Source: Clostridia bacterium
Lineage (GTDB): Bacteria > Bacillota > Clostridia > Christensenellales > CAG-138
Reading direction: 5' to 3'
Length of the DNA stretch: 35,104 nt
NCBI GenBank assembly: GCA_017395105.1
Contig: JAFPWD010000006.1
Coordinates: forward strand, 1 to 35,104
The notes below the pieces were generated by a model, which saw nothing but the letters and a program-made list of their open reading frames with translations, had not been told where the DNA came from and made no database searches. A program made the position numbers and the translations under genes. How positions within the stretch are numbered: position 1 is the first letter of the stretch; each line of letters opens with the position of its first letter. Of the stretch, positions 1-7,817 are shown in pieces.

Positions 1-204
1 ATGCTCGAAGGCGTAGATATTGATATAGCCGTTGCAGGCGTGTATCTCGCCGATAACGGCGCAGTCGTAGGTATCGAGCATATAGTCGTGGATGACCTTT
101 GAAAAGATGATAAGGCATTTATCGACTAAATGCTTCTTCGGACCGTAAAAATGCTCGGGTGAGATGATGGGTTCGGTTTGGTTGTCGAAATCGTGGATTA
201 TCAT
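1..204 (-). CDS. nucleoside phosphorylase-like protein, N-terminal part (runs off the left edge)
   Basis: The window holds only the first 68 codons. The ATG at 204 follows a strong TAAGGAGG site 5 bases upstream. The visible protein begins MIIHDFDNQTEPIISPEHFYG and continues with a KHLVDKC segment and an ACNGYINIY segment. This resembles, from memory, the N-terminus of Firmicute phosphorylase-superfamily proteins (PF01048) that cleave nucleosides with phosphate in the cytoplasm, but the catalytic and phosphate-binding parts lie outside the window. It is the last visible gene of the minus-strand run starting at lspA, 93 bases beyond the ParB-like gene. That gap holds a set of iterated octamers. 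The family call is tentative; the reading frame and start are firm. Confidence 0.55.
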   Translation of the reverse strand, partial: MIIHDFDNQTEPIISPEHFYGPKKHLVDKCLIIFSKVIHDYMLDTYDCAVIGEIHACNGYINIYAFEH

Positions 205-217
205 ATTGCCTCCTTAT

Positions 218-260
218 CTTGCGCATTAACTTACGCACAACTTACGCATTATCCTGCGCA
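218..260 (-). repeat. four iterated octamers upstream of the phosphorylase-like gene
   Basis: On the plus strand CTTGCGCA (218), CTTACGCA (230), CTTACGCA (241) and CCTGCGCA (253) recur every 11-12 bases, about one helical turn. They end about 10 bases before the ribosome-binding site of the gene that starts at 204. They could be an operator or simply a short sequence expansion; nothing in the window decides between these. Confidence 0.5.
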
Positions 261-297
261 TATCCTTCATCTTTTGCTCCTTTTAACTTCGGGAAGC

Positions 298-909
298 CTA
301 TTCGCTCTGCTGCTCGAAAAAGGAATCGCAGTATCCGTACCATTCGACGACGTATTTTTCATGGGGCACAAGAACCATATCCTTGGGCGCAAGAACGCCC
401 CTTCGCTCCGCTTCCCGAACGAATTGAAACACATATTCGTCGGTATCGCTTACGACCGCCCGAACCGAACTGAACCCGCTTTGGACCGCGTGATACAGCC
501 TCGTATGCCCATCGAGCGATATGAACCTTTCGCCGTAGGGCTTGACCTGGATGATGATATCCTCTTCGCCGCGAATAAAGCTTTTGACCGCCGCAAGCTT
601 GGTTTCATCTATGAAGAACTGCGATGGCTGAATATTTTCGAGCCTAACGCGCACAAGCTCGGGAGCGGGAAACTCCACTATCACAGCGCCGCCCTCATCG
701 AAGAAGCGGTGGATATGCGGCGCGTGAAAGCGAAAATACTCGATGAGCTCTTCATAAGCGGAAGGGTCCCTTCCGCGAACTGCGGCGGATCCGCTGTCCG
801 TTATCTCGACCTCATAGGGTTCGCCATCGATAAGATACGCGCCGTGCTGATCGAGCACGGTTTTTGAAAATCTATTGTCGTTATAGCCGTCTATTCGCTT
901 TATATCCAT
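298..909 (-). CDS. ParB-like conserved hypothetical protein
   Basis: The protein has 203 residues, starting MDIKRIDGYNDNRFSK. An upstream in-frame ATG at 948 would overlap the preceding gene, whereas the ATG at 909 sits 6 bases after GAGGAGG, so 909 is chosen. The central part carries ISLDGHTRLYHAV, the D-G-H-T-R signature of ParB/sulfiredoxin-like folds, followed by VRAVVSDTDEY and a C-terminal KYVVEWYGYCDSFF segment. Such stand-alone proteins occur in Paenibacillus and Clostridia, are sometimes labelled histone acetyltransferase or ParB-like, and have no established function. The DGHTR motif suggests nucleotide or nucleic-acid handling, but no DNA-binding HTH is seen, so chromosome partition is unlikely. 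The gene starts 10 bases after the metalloprotease-like gene and is probably co-transcribed with it. Confidence 0.75.
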   Translation of the reverse strand: MDIKRIDGYNDNRFSKTVLDQHGAYLIDGEPYEVEITDSGSAAVRGRDPSAYEELIEYFRFHAPHIHRFFDEGGAVIVEFPAPELVRVRLENIQPSQFFIDETKLAAVKSFIRGEEDIIIQVKPYGERFISLDGHTRLYHAVQSGFSSVRAVVSDTDEYVFQFVREAERRGVLAPKDMVLVPHEKYVVEWYGYCDSFFEQQSE

Positions 910-919
910 ATTTACCTCC

Positions 920-1777
920 TCAAAGCCTTTCGCGCATAAACTCATCAAACCCGCGCTTTATCTCGGGAAGCTCGAAGCAAACAAGCTCATCGAACTCGGC
1001 GCGGCGCATAAGGAACCGCACAAACCGTGCGCCGAGGTAGTAGCCCGTGTCGCCGCGCCCCTCAAAGAGCGCCCAATCGCCGAAATAGCGCTGGTTTTCA
1101 TTCGTCATACCGCTTAGATCATTGAAAAACGACTGCTTGATATGCTCGGCGTTTTCATCGCACCACGCCTTCCACTCGCCGTCGTACTGGTGGTAATACT
1201 CCGCGCCGCCCGCAAGCTCCTGCTCGAAAACCATCGCAACGCCCTCGGTAAAGAGCTGAAGGATGAAGCTGTCCGCGCCCGATTCGGGCTTGTTGAGCCA
1301 ACGTCCGTGCTGACGGTGGTAGAGATGTCCGAGCTCATGCAGAACGAGCCCGTTCATCGCATCCAAATTGCACCAGTCGAGCTCAATTATCTTCTCGATG
1401 CCGAAAAGCACGCTCTCGCGGCCGTTCACGGGCGTTACCCAGCCCGCGCCGTTTCCGAGGCCGAGATAGAGAATGAGGTCGGCATCAACGGTTTTGTGGA
1501 AGCGCTTTTTCAGCCGCGCATCGAGGTTTTTCGTAACGGCGTAAAACGAGCGAAGCGCCTCTTCGCGCTTTTCGGCGCACTCGAAAACGCCGTTCAAAAC
1601 GGGCAGAAAGTCCTTCTCCCACGAAAAGCCAGCCGCAAGCGTTTCGCGCATATCCTCAAGGCAGAGCTTTTTCGCGCCGGGGATGTGCGAAGCCATGTAA
1701 TCCTCCCATTTCGCAAGGCTGAAAGCGCCTGAATCGAAGCAGGAGAGCATGAATGGGGTGGTGTCGATGATATTCAT
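920..1777 (-). CDS. HELGH zinc-metalloprotease-like protein
   Basis: The protein has 285 residues. Residues 147-151 read HELGH, the HExxH zinc motif, and a TEGVAMVFEQEL segment about 27 residues later supplies a plausible third ligand at E178, as in gluzincin-type peptidases. There is no signal peptide or membrane segment, so it should be cytoplasmic. The layout (long helical N-terminus, HELGH in mid-protein, GARFVRFLM near the end) resembles the predicted Zn-dependent proteases related to DUF2268, but I cannot place it in a named family. Its start lies 19 bases after the flavoprotein gene and its ribosome-binding site is weak, so it probably depends on upstream translation. Substrate unknown. 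Confidence 0.7.
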   Translation of the reverse strand: MNIIDTTPFMLSCFDSGAFSLAKWEDYMASHIPGAKKLCLEDMRETLAAGFSWEKDFLPVLNGVFECAEKREEALRSFYAVTKNLDARLKKRFHKTVDADLILYLGLGNGAGWVTPVNGRESVLFGIEKIIELDWCNLDAMNGLVLHELGHLYHRQHGRWLNKPESGADSFILQLFTEGVAMVFEQELAGGAEYYHQYDGEWKAWCDENAEHIKQSFFNDLSGMTNENQRYFGDWALFEGRGDTGYYLGARFVRFLMRRAEFDELVCFELPEIKRGFDEFMRERL

Positions 1778-1796
1778 AAAGGTTTTACCCTACCTT

Positions 1797-2630
1797 TCAT
1801 TTGCCGATATCCGAAGCCTTTTTATTAAGCTCCGCAAGCGTTTCCTTATTAAGATAATGCGTTATATCCTCGGGCTTTTCTATCGAGGCGTTGCCGATGA
1901 GCTTCTTTGCAAGCGCGGTGAACTTTTCCCGCTCATCGTAGGTCTCAAACAGCGCGCTGCGCTCGATCGGGCGAATATCCATGCGCGGCCAGAGCGCCTT
2001 GGCGGTTTCGGCAAAATACATCAGCGCACCGTCGTAGAGCTTCTGCGAAAACAGCGCGGCTTCGCCCTCGGTTTCGGGCGGCTCGGCTTCGCGGCGCTCC
2101 ATAAGCTTTATAAGCCTGTCCCGCAGCTCCGTATCCTTTTTCAGCGTGATGCCGATAAGCGCGTTTTCGGGTGTTCCGGTGGAGATGGCTGCCCGTTCAT
2201 CGCCGAGCATGGAGGTGAAAACGGCCTCCGCATCCCGAATGAAGAACGCTATAAGAAGCTTTGTATCCTTGCCCCATCTTTTTTGAAGCGCGGCGCTTGC
2301 TTCAAGGCAGCGCTTGATGATGGCTTCATCCTCGGTGAACACCGCCTCGCCGCTCAGTGTAAGCACCTTCAGGCTCTTTCCGTCCGCGGCGCAGAGCATA
2401 ACATTCGGAAAAAGGCTCAATTCGCCGTAAAACGCCTCGCATTTGGGCAGAGCGAAATACAGCCCGCCGTCCTGCTCAAAAAGAAATTCGATCGGATGCA
2501 CCTTCGGAAGCTTGTCGAGCCCCTTTGTTGCCGCATAGAGGATGCGGTTTTCGCCGAGAAACTCGAGCAGCTCGCTTATGCCGCCGTTTTCGACTCCTTC
2601 AACTCTTTCAACTTTTTCGCCTTTTTTCAT
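1797..2630 (-). CDS. pyridoxamine 5'-phosphate oxidase-like flavin-binding protein with unknown C-terminal half
   Basis: The protein has 277 residues from the ATG at 2630, preceded by an AAGGAAGG site; the frame is open further upstream but would overlap the flavodoxin gene. Residues about 15-125 have the pattern of the PNPOx-like split barrel: ILYAATKGLDKLPKVHPIEF, then GGLYFALPKC, NVMLCAADGKSL and LSGEAVFTED. Small proteins of this type bind FMN or F420 and reduce or hydroxylate unknown substrates. The remaining 150 residues are helical, charged and unrecognised, and make the protein about twice the usual length. It follows the flavodoxin gene by 13 bases, so the two flavoproteins may act as an electron-transfer pair; that is inference. 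Confidence 0.7.
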   Translation of the reverse strand: MKKGEKVERVEGVENGGISELLEFLGENRILYAATKGLDKLPKVHPIEFLFEQDGGLYFALPKCEAFYGELSLFPNVMLCAADGKSLKVLTLSGEAVFTEDEAIIKRCLEASAALQKRWGKDTKLLIAFFIRDAEAVFTSMLGDERAAISTGTPENALIGITLKKDTELRDRLIKLMERREAEPPETEGEAALFSQKLYDGALMYFAETAKALWPRMDIRPIERSALFETYDEREKFTALAKKLIGNASIEKPEDITHYLNKETLAELNKKASDIGK

Positions 2631-2643
2631 GGGGTTTCCTTCC

Positions 2644-3288
2644 TTACTCGGCGTTTTCCGAGCAGAGCCTTGCGCCGAGCTTGAACGCCGCTTCGAGATC
2701 AAGCGGGAACTGCTTTTCATGCACTTGCTTCTTATGCGCCTCGTTGAAGCCCGCCATATTGTATTTCGAGTAATCGTCCACCTGCAGCGTATCGCAGCAG
2801 GGCAGAAGCTCGAAGCGCCCGTTCAGCGCACGGAAGGCGGCAAGCTGCCGTTCCATACCCTTTTCATACCATTTTTCGTAGATATCCATGCCCGCATTCA
2901 TCGTCAAAACCGCGCCGAAGTTGACCCTGCCTTTGAAATAGCTTGAATAATAGTCGTAGCTGAGCGCGCAGAAATGCAGGCGTTCCATCAGCGAAAATAC
3001 GCAGCTTGTAACGTTTCCAAGGTAGATGGGCGAGCCGATGATCAGCGCATCCGCCTCGAAAATGCGCTCTATAAGCGGCGAAAGATCGTCCTTTATATAG
3101 CATTTGCACCTCTCTGCGCCCTTGCGCTTGCAGGCAAGGCAGCTTTTGCAGCCGGTGAAGCTTAGATCGAAAAGGTCGATATACTCCACCTCCGAGCCTA
3201 CCGAGCGCGCGCCCTCCGCGCATGAGCGCAGCATTTCGGCGGTGCTGCGGTTCTTTCTTGGGCTTGCATTAAGAATTATCGTTTTCAT
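2644..3288 (-). CDS. flavodoxin-family NAD(P)H reductase with Isf-like cysteine cluster
   Basis: The protein has 214 residues. The N-terminus MKTIILNASPRKNRSTAEML is the FMN phosphate-binding loop of the NADPH-dependent FMN reductase/flavodoxin fold (PF03358). GSPIYLGNVTS, at about residue 85, is the second flavin-binding segment. Cys47, Cys50, Cys53 and Cys61 form a CX2CX2CX7C cluster, with another Cys at 63. This compact spacing is like that of archaeal and clostridial iron-sulfur flavoproteins (Isf), which hold a [4Fe-4S] cluster next to FMN. It probably passes electrons from ferredoxin or NAD(P)H to a small acceptor in the cytoplasm. It sits 26 bases after the pseudouridine synthase gene, with an AGGGAGA site before its ATG. 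The true electron partner is not known. Confidence 0.85.
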   Translation of the reverse strand: MKTIILNASPRKNRSTAEMLRSCAEGARSVGSEVEYIDLFDLSFTGCKSCLACKRKGAERCKCYIKDDLSPLIERIFEADALIIGSPIYLGNVTSCVFSLMERLHFCALSYDYYSSYFKGRVNFGAVLTMNAGMDIYEKWYEKGMERQLAAFRALNGRFELLPCCDTLQVDDYSKYNMAGFNEAHKKQVHEKQFPLDLEAAFKLGARLCSENAE

Positions 3289-3314
3289 ATCGGTTTCTCC
3301 CTGCTGTATCGATT

Positions 3315-4283
3315 TTATTCGGTTCGGCGCTTTCGTAGTTTCTCAAGCGCCCTTTCAAAGGTTTCGGGCAGCGGCGCATGGAAGGTCATCCTTTCGCCCG
3401 TGCGAGGGTGGGTGAGGCGCAGCTCGGCGGCATGGAGCGCCTGACCGTGAAAGCCCAGCTCGTTCTTCGCGCTGCCGTAAACATCATCGCCCACTATCGG
3501 GTGATTTATATACGCCATGTGTACCCTTATCTGATGCGTTCTGCCCGTTTCAAGCTCAACGCGCAAAAGCGTTCTGGTTCCAAAGCGTTCCTGCACCTGC
3601 CAATGCGTAACGGCGTTTCGCCCGCCCTGCACAACGGCCATGCGCTTTCGGTCGGTTTTGTGCCGCGCGATAGGCGCATCCACGGTGCCGCTGTCCTCGC
3701 GGATATTGCCCTCAACGAGCGCATAGTAAACGCGGCTGACGGCGTGCGTTTTCATTTCGTTTGCAAGAAAATTATGCGCCGCATCGTTTTTAGCTATGAC
3801 CAAAAGCCCCGAGGTGTTCTTGTCTATTCGGTGAACTATGCCGGGGCGTATCTCGCCGCCGATGCCCGAAAGATCCTTTATGTGAAACATTATCGCGTTC
3901 ACAAGCGTGCCGCTCGGGTTGCCCGCCGCTGGGTGAACCACCATGCCGACGGGCTTGTTTATGACCGCGATATCCGCATCCTGATAGACGATATCTATGG
4001 GGATATCCTCCGGCGCAAGCTCCACGGGCTCGGGCGGCGGGGGAGTGATGGAGATGAGCTGCCCAGCCTTGACGGTAAATTTCGGCTTTTTGATCTCGCC
4101 GTCCACCGTCACAGCGCCCGATTCGATAAGCCTTTGCGCGGCGGAGCGAGTAAAGTCGGTATGCTCCGCTATGTACGCATCAAGCCGCGAGCCGCCCGTG
4201 TCAACGGTTAGCTCGATCACCGCTTGCTCTGCGCCGTCCGTATCGTCAAGCTCATATTCGGTTTTTTTATCGAGTTCGCTCAT
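3315..4283 (-). CDS. rluD: RluA/RluD-family 23S rRNA pseudouridine synthase
   Basis: The protein has 322 residues. After a short acidic leader, residues about 31-80 form an S4 RNA-binding domain (GSRLDAYIAEH, then AAQRLIESGAVTVDG). The synthase domain starts near 98, and HRIDKNTSGLLV holds the catalytic aspartate D154. GRTHQIRVHM near the C-terminus is the second family signature. It converts specific uridines of large-subunit rRNA to pseudouridine, most likely the helix-69 sites if truly RluD. Placement shortly after lspA is the common Firmicute arrangement and supports the call, although here a methyltransferase gene separates them. The start lies 6 bases after that gene's stop with little ribosome-binding site of its own, implying coupling. 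The exact target uridines cannot be read from sequence. Confidence 0.95.
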   Translation of the reverse strand: MSELDKKTEYELDDTDGAEQAVIELTVDTGGSRLDAYIAEHTDFTRSAAQRLIESGAVTVDGEIKKPKFTVKAGQLISITPPPPEPVELAPEDIPIDIVYQDADIAVINKPVGMVVHPAAGNPSGTLVNAIMFHIKDLSGIGGEIRPGIVHRIDKNTSGLLVIAKNDAAHNFLANEMKTHAVSRVYYALVEGNIREDSGTVDAPIARHKTDRKRMAVVQGGRNAVTHWQVQERFGTRTLLRVELETGRTHQIRVHMAYINHPIVGDDVYGSAKNELGFHGQALHAAELRLTHPRTGERMTFHAPLPETFERALEKLRKRRTE

Positions 4284-4289
4284 TCGATT

Positions 4290-5078
4290 TTATTTCTTTT
4301 TGCATATATACAGCAGATGGGAATTGCAGCCGAGCAGCTCCCGTTTTTCGGCTAAAGCGAGATGCCATGCGGCGAATCTTTCAAAATCTTCATCCGAGAG
4401 CGCAAAATCCGCGCGCGGCTCAAGCGCTTCGAGCATTCCGTCCATTCCGGCGGTGGCGATATGCGAAACGGTCTTGGAGTTAAACAGCGCTTCGAATTCA
4501 GCTATATCGTAGCCTGTGAAAAGCTGCTCCTTGAAGTGCCGCACCGCGTATTCCTCGGTGAAATTCTCCTCCTGCCCCGCCGCCCAGTTGCCGGCAAGAT
4601 AGTTTGAATACATGATGGCATAGACGGAAAGAAACGCGAAAAGGAGCGTGCCGCCCGTTTTTGTAACGCGGATGGCCTCGTCTATCGCCTTTTGGATCTC
4701 ATCGCTCTCGTAAAGATGATACATCGGCCCGAAGGCGAGGGTGAGGTCGAAGGCATCGTCCTCAAAGCGGGAAAGATCAACCGCATCGCCCTGCATTGCG
4801 CGGATATTCTTCAGCTCGCGGCTGTTTTGCTTGAGCACGGCGAGATTGCTCTCGCTGAGCTCGAGCGCGGCAACCTCGAAACCCTCCTTGGCAAGCGCAA
4901 TAGAATACCGCCCCGTGCCCGCGCCTATCTCAAGCACCTTTGCGCCGGGGCTCAAAAAGCGGTGAATGTACGTCATGGTGGTTCGGTATTCAAGCCGACC
5001 GTGAAGCGAACGGTCAAGCCGCCCGTCCTCGTCGTACTGCCCGTAAAAGCCCTTGACTATGTCGTAACGATGCTCCAT
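4290..5078 (-). CDS. class I SAM-dependent methyltransferase
   Basis: The protein has 262 residues. VLEIGAGTGRY at residues 48-58 is motif I, which holds S-adenosylmethionine; VAALELSESNL (about 69) has the acidic end of strand 2; AMQGDAVDLSRFEDDAFDLTL supplies motifs II and III; VTKTGGTLLFAFLSVY is a typical motif-V strand. This is the Methyltransf_11/25 type of small-molecule methylase. No substrate can be named. It sits between lspA and the pseudouridine synthase, 38 bases after one and 6 before the other, with a GGAAAGGAAT site 8 bases before its ATG. RNA methylation is possible from that context but is not supported by any RNA-binding domain. Confidence 0.9.
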   Translation of the reverse strand: MEHRYDIVKGFYGQYDEDGRLDRSLHGRLEYRTTMTYIHRFLSPGAKVLEIGAGTGRYSIALAKEGFEVAALELSESNLAVLKQNSRELKNIRAMQGDAVDLSRFEDDAFDLTLAFGPMYHLYESDEIQKAIDEAIRVTKTGGTLLFAFLSVYAIMYSNYLAGNWAAGQEENFTEEYAVRHFKEQLFTGYDIAEFEALFNSKTVSHIATAGMDGMLEALEPRADFALSDEDFERFAAWHLALAEKRELLGCNSHLLYICKKK

Positions 5079-5116
5079 TGTTTATTCCTTTCCGCGCATT
5101 ATGCGCCCGAGTTCGC

Positions 5117-5662
5117 TCATTCGCCTTTTCCGTCCTCGGCGGGCGTTTTATCCGCTTTTTCCTTGGGTTTTCCCTCGAAAAGCTTCTCAAAATTCTTATA
5201 AAACTCTCTTCCGCCCTTGGTGAAGATAAGGGAAACTACCAGCAGTATGCCGCCAACGGTCACGCAGCTGTCCGCGAAGTTGAAGATCGGGAAGCTGACG
5301 AAATCAAACGCGATAAAATCGCGCACATAGCCGAGAAACGCGCGGTCAAATAGGTTGCCAGCCGCGCCCGCAAGTATCAGAAGCAGCGCAAGGCGGATGC
5401 TTGTGGGCATCTTCTTCTGCATTTTTATAATGAAAAAGCCGAGCGCGATGCAGGTAACGAACGAAATAAGCGTCAGTATCAGCGTGGAATTGCTGAGCAT
5501 TCCCCATGCCATGCCCGTATTTTTCGCGTATTCAAAGCGAATAAGCCCGGGAATGAACGGTATAAGGCCGCCCGCCTCGATAACGGCGGGGCAGATGGTG
5601 GCTTTGGTTATAAGATCTGCCGCAAAAAGCACGGCAAAGATCAGCATGGATGAGATAAGCAA
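5117..5662 (-). CDS. lspA: lipoprotein signal peptidase II (LspA), TTG start
   Basis: The membrane aspartyl protease that removes signal peptides from prolipoproteins. The catalytic pair is visible as D106 in GNLFDRAFLGYVRDF and D131 in FNFADSCVT; KNTGMAWGM is the other conserved segment. About four hydrophobic segments and a charged Lys-rich tail are seen. The frame is open to 5764, but the promoter -10 lies at 5722-5727, so transcription should begin near 5715. The first start with a ribosome-binding site is the TTG at 5662, 7 bases after GGAGG. This gives 181 residues, the usual family length, and a start directly before the first membrane helix. It leads the eight-gene minus-strand run. 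A lipoprotein substrate is encoded at 7919. Confidence 0.93.
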   Translation of the reverse strand: MLISSMLIFAVLFAADLITKATICPAVIEAGGLIPFIPGLIRFEYAKNTGMAWGMLSNSTLILTLISFVTCIALGFFIIKMQKKMPTSIRLALLLILAGAAGNLFDRAFLGYVRDFIAFDFVSFPIFNFADSCVTVGGILLVVSLIFTKGGREFYKNFEKLFEGKPKEKADKTPAEDGKGE

Positions 5663-5721
5663 GGTTTTTCCTCCGTTTTTTCGGGTTGAGGATGCGTTTT
5701 GAACAAACACACCCATTATAA

Positions 5722-5750
5722 ATAATACTATATTTTCACCCCAAATGCAA
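5722..5750 (-). promoter_or_regulatory. sigma-A-type promoter for lspA and the downstream minus-strand run
   Basis: On the minus strand, -35 TTGCAT (5750-5745), 17 bases, -10 TATTAT (5727-5722). The expected start near 5715 falls on the ATG at 5716 and about 53 bases before the TTG, which has its own GGAGG; this argues for the TTG as the real lspA start. Confidence 0.7.
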
Positions 5751-5843
5751 TAAAAACGAAACATTACGCATTTACATATTGATTGAACACTCGAAACAGG
5801 ACGATAGGGGCGTTCAAATCAACGCAAATATATGAAAAAACCC

Positions 5844-5872
5844 TTGAAAACGCAAGGTTTTTCTGATAAACT
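5844..5872 (+). promoter_or_regulatory. promoter for the Na/phosphate symporter gene
   Basis: -35 TTGAAA (5844-5849), 17 bases, -10 TAAACT (5867-5872). A small CCTTG/CAAGG hairpin followed by five Ts overlaps the -35 and the spacer. It could be a weak terminator or an operator. The leader ends with AGGAGG before the ATG at 5930, between two GGTTAAC copies. Confidence 0.55.
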
Positions 5873-5929
5873 GATATTTGTGGAAAAATGTGAAATGGTA
5901 AAAGAAGGTTAACAGGAGGTTAACAAAAA

Positions 5930-7552
5930 ATGACACTTGCCAATTGGACAGGCATTGCGGGAGGCATCGCGCTTTTCCTGTACGGAATAAGGCTGATGGG
6001 CGATGGCCTTCGCAGCCTTGCGGGCGCGAAGCTCAAAACGGTTCTTGAAAAGCTTACGCGCAACCGCCTTATGGGCGTGCTTATCGGCGTGCTCGTAACG
6101 GCGATAATCCAGTCCTCAAACGCTACCACCGCTATGACCGTGGGCTTCGTTGATGCGGGGCTGATGGCATTCACCCGCGCTTCGGGCGTTATAGTCGGCG
6201 CAAATATCGGTACCACCGTAACGGGTATACTTATCTCGCTCAAAATAGAGTCGTTCGCCTCGATAATCGCGTTCGCAGGCGTTGCGGCGATCGTTTTTAT
6301 CAAGAATAAAAGCGTGAATGACTGCGGAAGCATTCTCGCGGGTCTCGGCATACTCTTCATCGGCATGACACTTATGAAGGGCAATATGGAGCCGCTTGCG
6401 CGCGAGCCCGCGTTCACAAACGCGCTTCTGAGCTTCCAAAATAATTTCCTGCTCGCAATACTTGTGGGTGCGCTCTTCACCGGAGTGGTGCAGAGCGTTT
6501 CGGCCTCGGTCGGTATCCTTCAGGCGCTCGCGCTTGCGGGAGCGGTAACGAGCCTCGGGCAGGTCGTTTACCTCATTCTCGGCATGAACATCGGCTCCTG
6601 CGTAACGGCGGTCACAACCTCCATCGGCGGCAGCAAGGATGCAAAGCGCACCGCGGCAATACACGTTCTTTTCAACGTTTTTGCGGCGATATTCTTCGTT
6701 ATAACGTGGAAGCTGCTTCCTATCGAAAGCTGGTTCGAGGCGGCGTGGCCGGATATGGTCAGGCGTATAGCCATGTTTAATATGCTCGAGAAGGTGGCCG
6801 TTGCGATCATCGTTTTTCCGCTGCTGCCCCTGCTTGAAAAGCTCGCGCGCATTATCATTCGCGGAGAGGATAAGAATAAGGCAAACAGCCTCGTTCATAT
6901 CAATTCGAGCGATTTTGCAACGCTCTCCGTTGCAATAGCGCAGGCTCAGAAGGAGGTTTCGCGTATGTACGAGCTTGCGCAGCGCAATCTTGAGCTTTCA
7001 TGCAAGCTGCTCACTCAAGAGAAGGCGCCGTCGCACAGCGATCTGAGCGCAATAGAAAAAAACGAGGAAACCATCGACTATCTGAACCATGCCATAACCA
7101 ACGCGCTCATCAAGATCACCGCTGCGGGGCACGGCCTTGCGCCATCTGATGCGCGCATTGTGGATAGAATGCACCACGTTATCTGCGACTATGAGCGCAT
7201 TGGCGACCATGCGGACAATATCGCGGGCTACGTTCGCCATATCAGAGAGCAGGGGCTCGATTTCTCGGGCGGAGCAAGGGAAGAGCTCAAGCGCCTTGCC
7301 GATCAAGTTATCGATTTTGTTAAGCACACGCAGGAATTCTACGACGGCGAGACCGATTTCACCATAGAGCAGATCGAGGCGATGGAGGACGGCGTGGACG
7401 ACGAGGTGGATCGTATTCAGGAGATGCATATAAGAAGAATGGAAAAGGGCGAATGCACCCCCGAGATCGGCATGATGTTCGTTGAGATATTGACCGACCT
7501 TGAGCGCGTTTCCGACCATGCGCTGAATGTGGCGCAGGCCGCAACGAGATAA
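5930..7552 (+). CDS. Na+/phosphate cotransporter (NptA/PNaS family) with C-terminal PhoU-like domain
   Basis: The protein has 540 residues. The first 320 form the membrane part, with the inverted repeat typical of the family: IIQSSNATT (60-67) with VGANIGTTVTG (89-99), then VVQSVSASVG (186-195) with LGMNIGSCVTA. The QSS motifs line the Na+ and phosphate path. From about 325 the chain is cytosolic and helical, with two PhoU-type halves (DYERIGDHADNIAGY and DLERVSDHALNVAQ), which in other proteins bind metal and sense phosphate status. The probable role is Na+-driven phosphate uptake or efflux with built-in regulation. It has its own promoter and an AGGAGG site 10 bases before the ATG, and it ends at a strong terminator. 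It stands alone, next to no pst or pho genes. Confidence 0.93.
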   Translation: MTLANWTGIAGGIALFLYGIRLMGDGLRSLAGAKLKTVLEKLTRNRLMGVLIGVLVTAIIQSSNATTAMTVGFVDAGLMAFTRASGVIVGANIGTTVTGILISLKIESFASIIAFAGVAAIVFIKNKSVNDCGSILAGLGILFIGMTLMKGNMEPLAREPAFTNALLSFQNNFLLAILVGALFTGVVQSVSASVGILQALALAGAVTSLGQVVYLILGMNIGSCVTAVTTSIGGSKDAKRTAAIHVLFNVFAAIFFVITWKLLPIESWFEAAWPDMVRRIAMFNMLEKVAVAIIVFPLLPLLEKLARIIIRGEDKNKANSLVHINSSDFATLSVAIAQAQKEVSRMYELAQRNLELSCKLLTQEKAPSHSDLSAIEKNEETIDYLNHAITNALIKITAAGHGLAPSDARIVDRMHHVICDYERIGDHADNIAGYVRHIREQGLDFSGGAREELKRLADQVIDFVKHTQEFYDGETDFTIEQIEAMEDGVDDEVDRIQEMHIRRMEKGECTPEIGMMFVEILTDLERVSDHALNVAQAATR

Positions 7553-7569
7553 GGATTCAATTGATAAAA

Positions 7570-7609
7570 CTTCAAGCGGAGGAGCAAAACCCCTCCGCTT
7601 GAAGCTTTT
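7570..7609. terminator. intrinsic terminator after the symporter gene
   Basis: A 13-bp perfect stem, CTTCAAGCGGAGG (7570-7582) with CCTCCGCTTGAAG (7592-7604), 9-base loop, then CTTTT. It begins 17 bases after the symporter stop. It is also the first unit of the tandem array that follows. Confidence 0.9.
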
Positions 7610-7789
7610 AAAGCATCTTCCGGAGGAGCAAAGCCCCTCCGCTTGAAGCTTTTAAAGCATCTTCCGGAGAGCAAAGCCCCTCCGCTTGAAGCTTTTAAAG
7701 CATCTTCCGGAGAGCAAAGCCCCTCCGCTTGAAGCTTTTAAAGCATCTTCCGGAGAGCCAAGCCACTCCGCCTGAAGCCTTTAAAGCAT
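7570..7789. repeat. tandem array of a 43/44-bp terminator-derived unit, five copies
   Basis: After the full terminator, four more units begin at 7617, 7661, 7704 and 7747 (44, 43, 43 and 43 bases). Each starts CTTCCGGAG and ends CTTTTAAAGCAT, the last copy having diverged. The later units keep only a 5-6 bp version of the stem (CGGAG with CTCCG). The same TTAAAGCATCTTC tail is found at 8414-8426, next to the terminator at 8375, where it is the 3' end of the small minus-strand gene. The array therefore looks like amplified copies of a gene end plus terminator. Confidence 0.9.
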
Positions 7790-7817
7790 GGCGAAACAGT
7801 ATATATGTCGGTGTATA

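Noticed and set aside
298-948. Longer start (ATG at 948) for the ParB-like gene
   Set aside because: It would overlap the preceding gene and lacks a ribosome-binding site, while the ATG at 909 follows GAGGAGG.
1142-1732. Long plus-strand frames opposite the minus-strand run (for example 1142-1732, 1749-2684, 3378-4211)
   Set aside because: They are mirror frames of well-supported genes in GC-rich coding DNA, without ribosome-binding sites or recognisable domains.
5834-5866. CCTTG/CAAGG hairpin with T run as a terminator
   Set aside because: Only a 5-bp stem, it lies in the promoter of the symporter gene, and no plus-strand gene precedes it in the window; kept only as a remark.
7570-7789. 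Regular 43/44-bp repeats as a CRISPR array
   Set aside because: The units are contiguous with no unique spacers, each is a partial terminator, and no cas gene is present.
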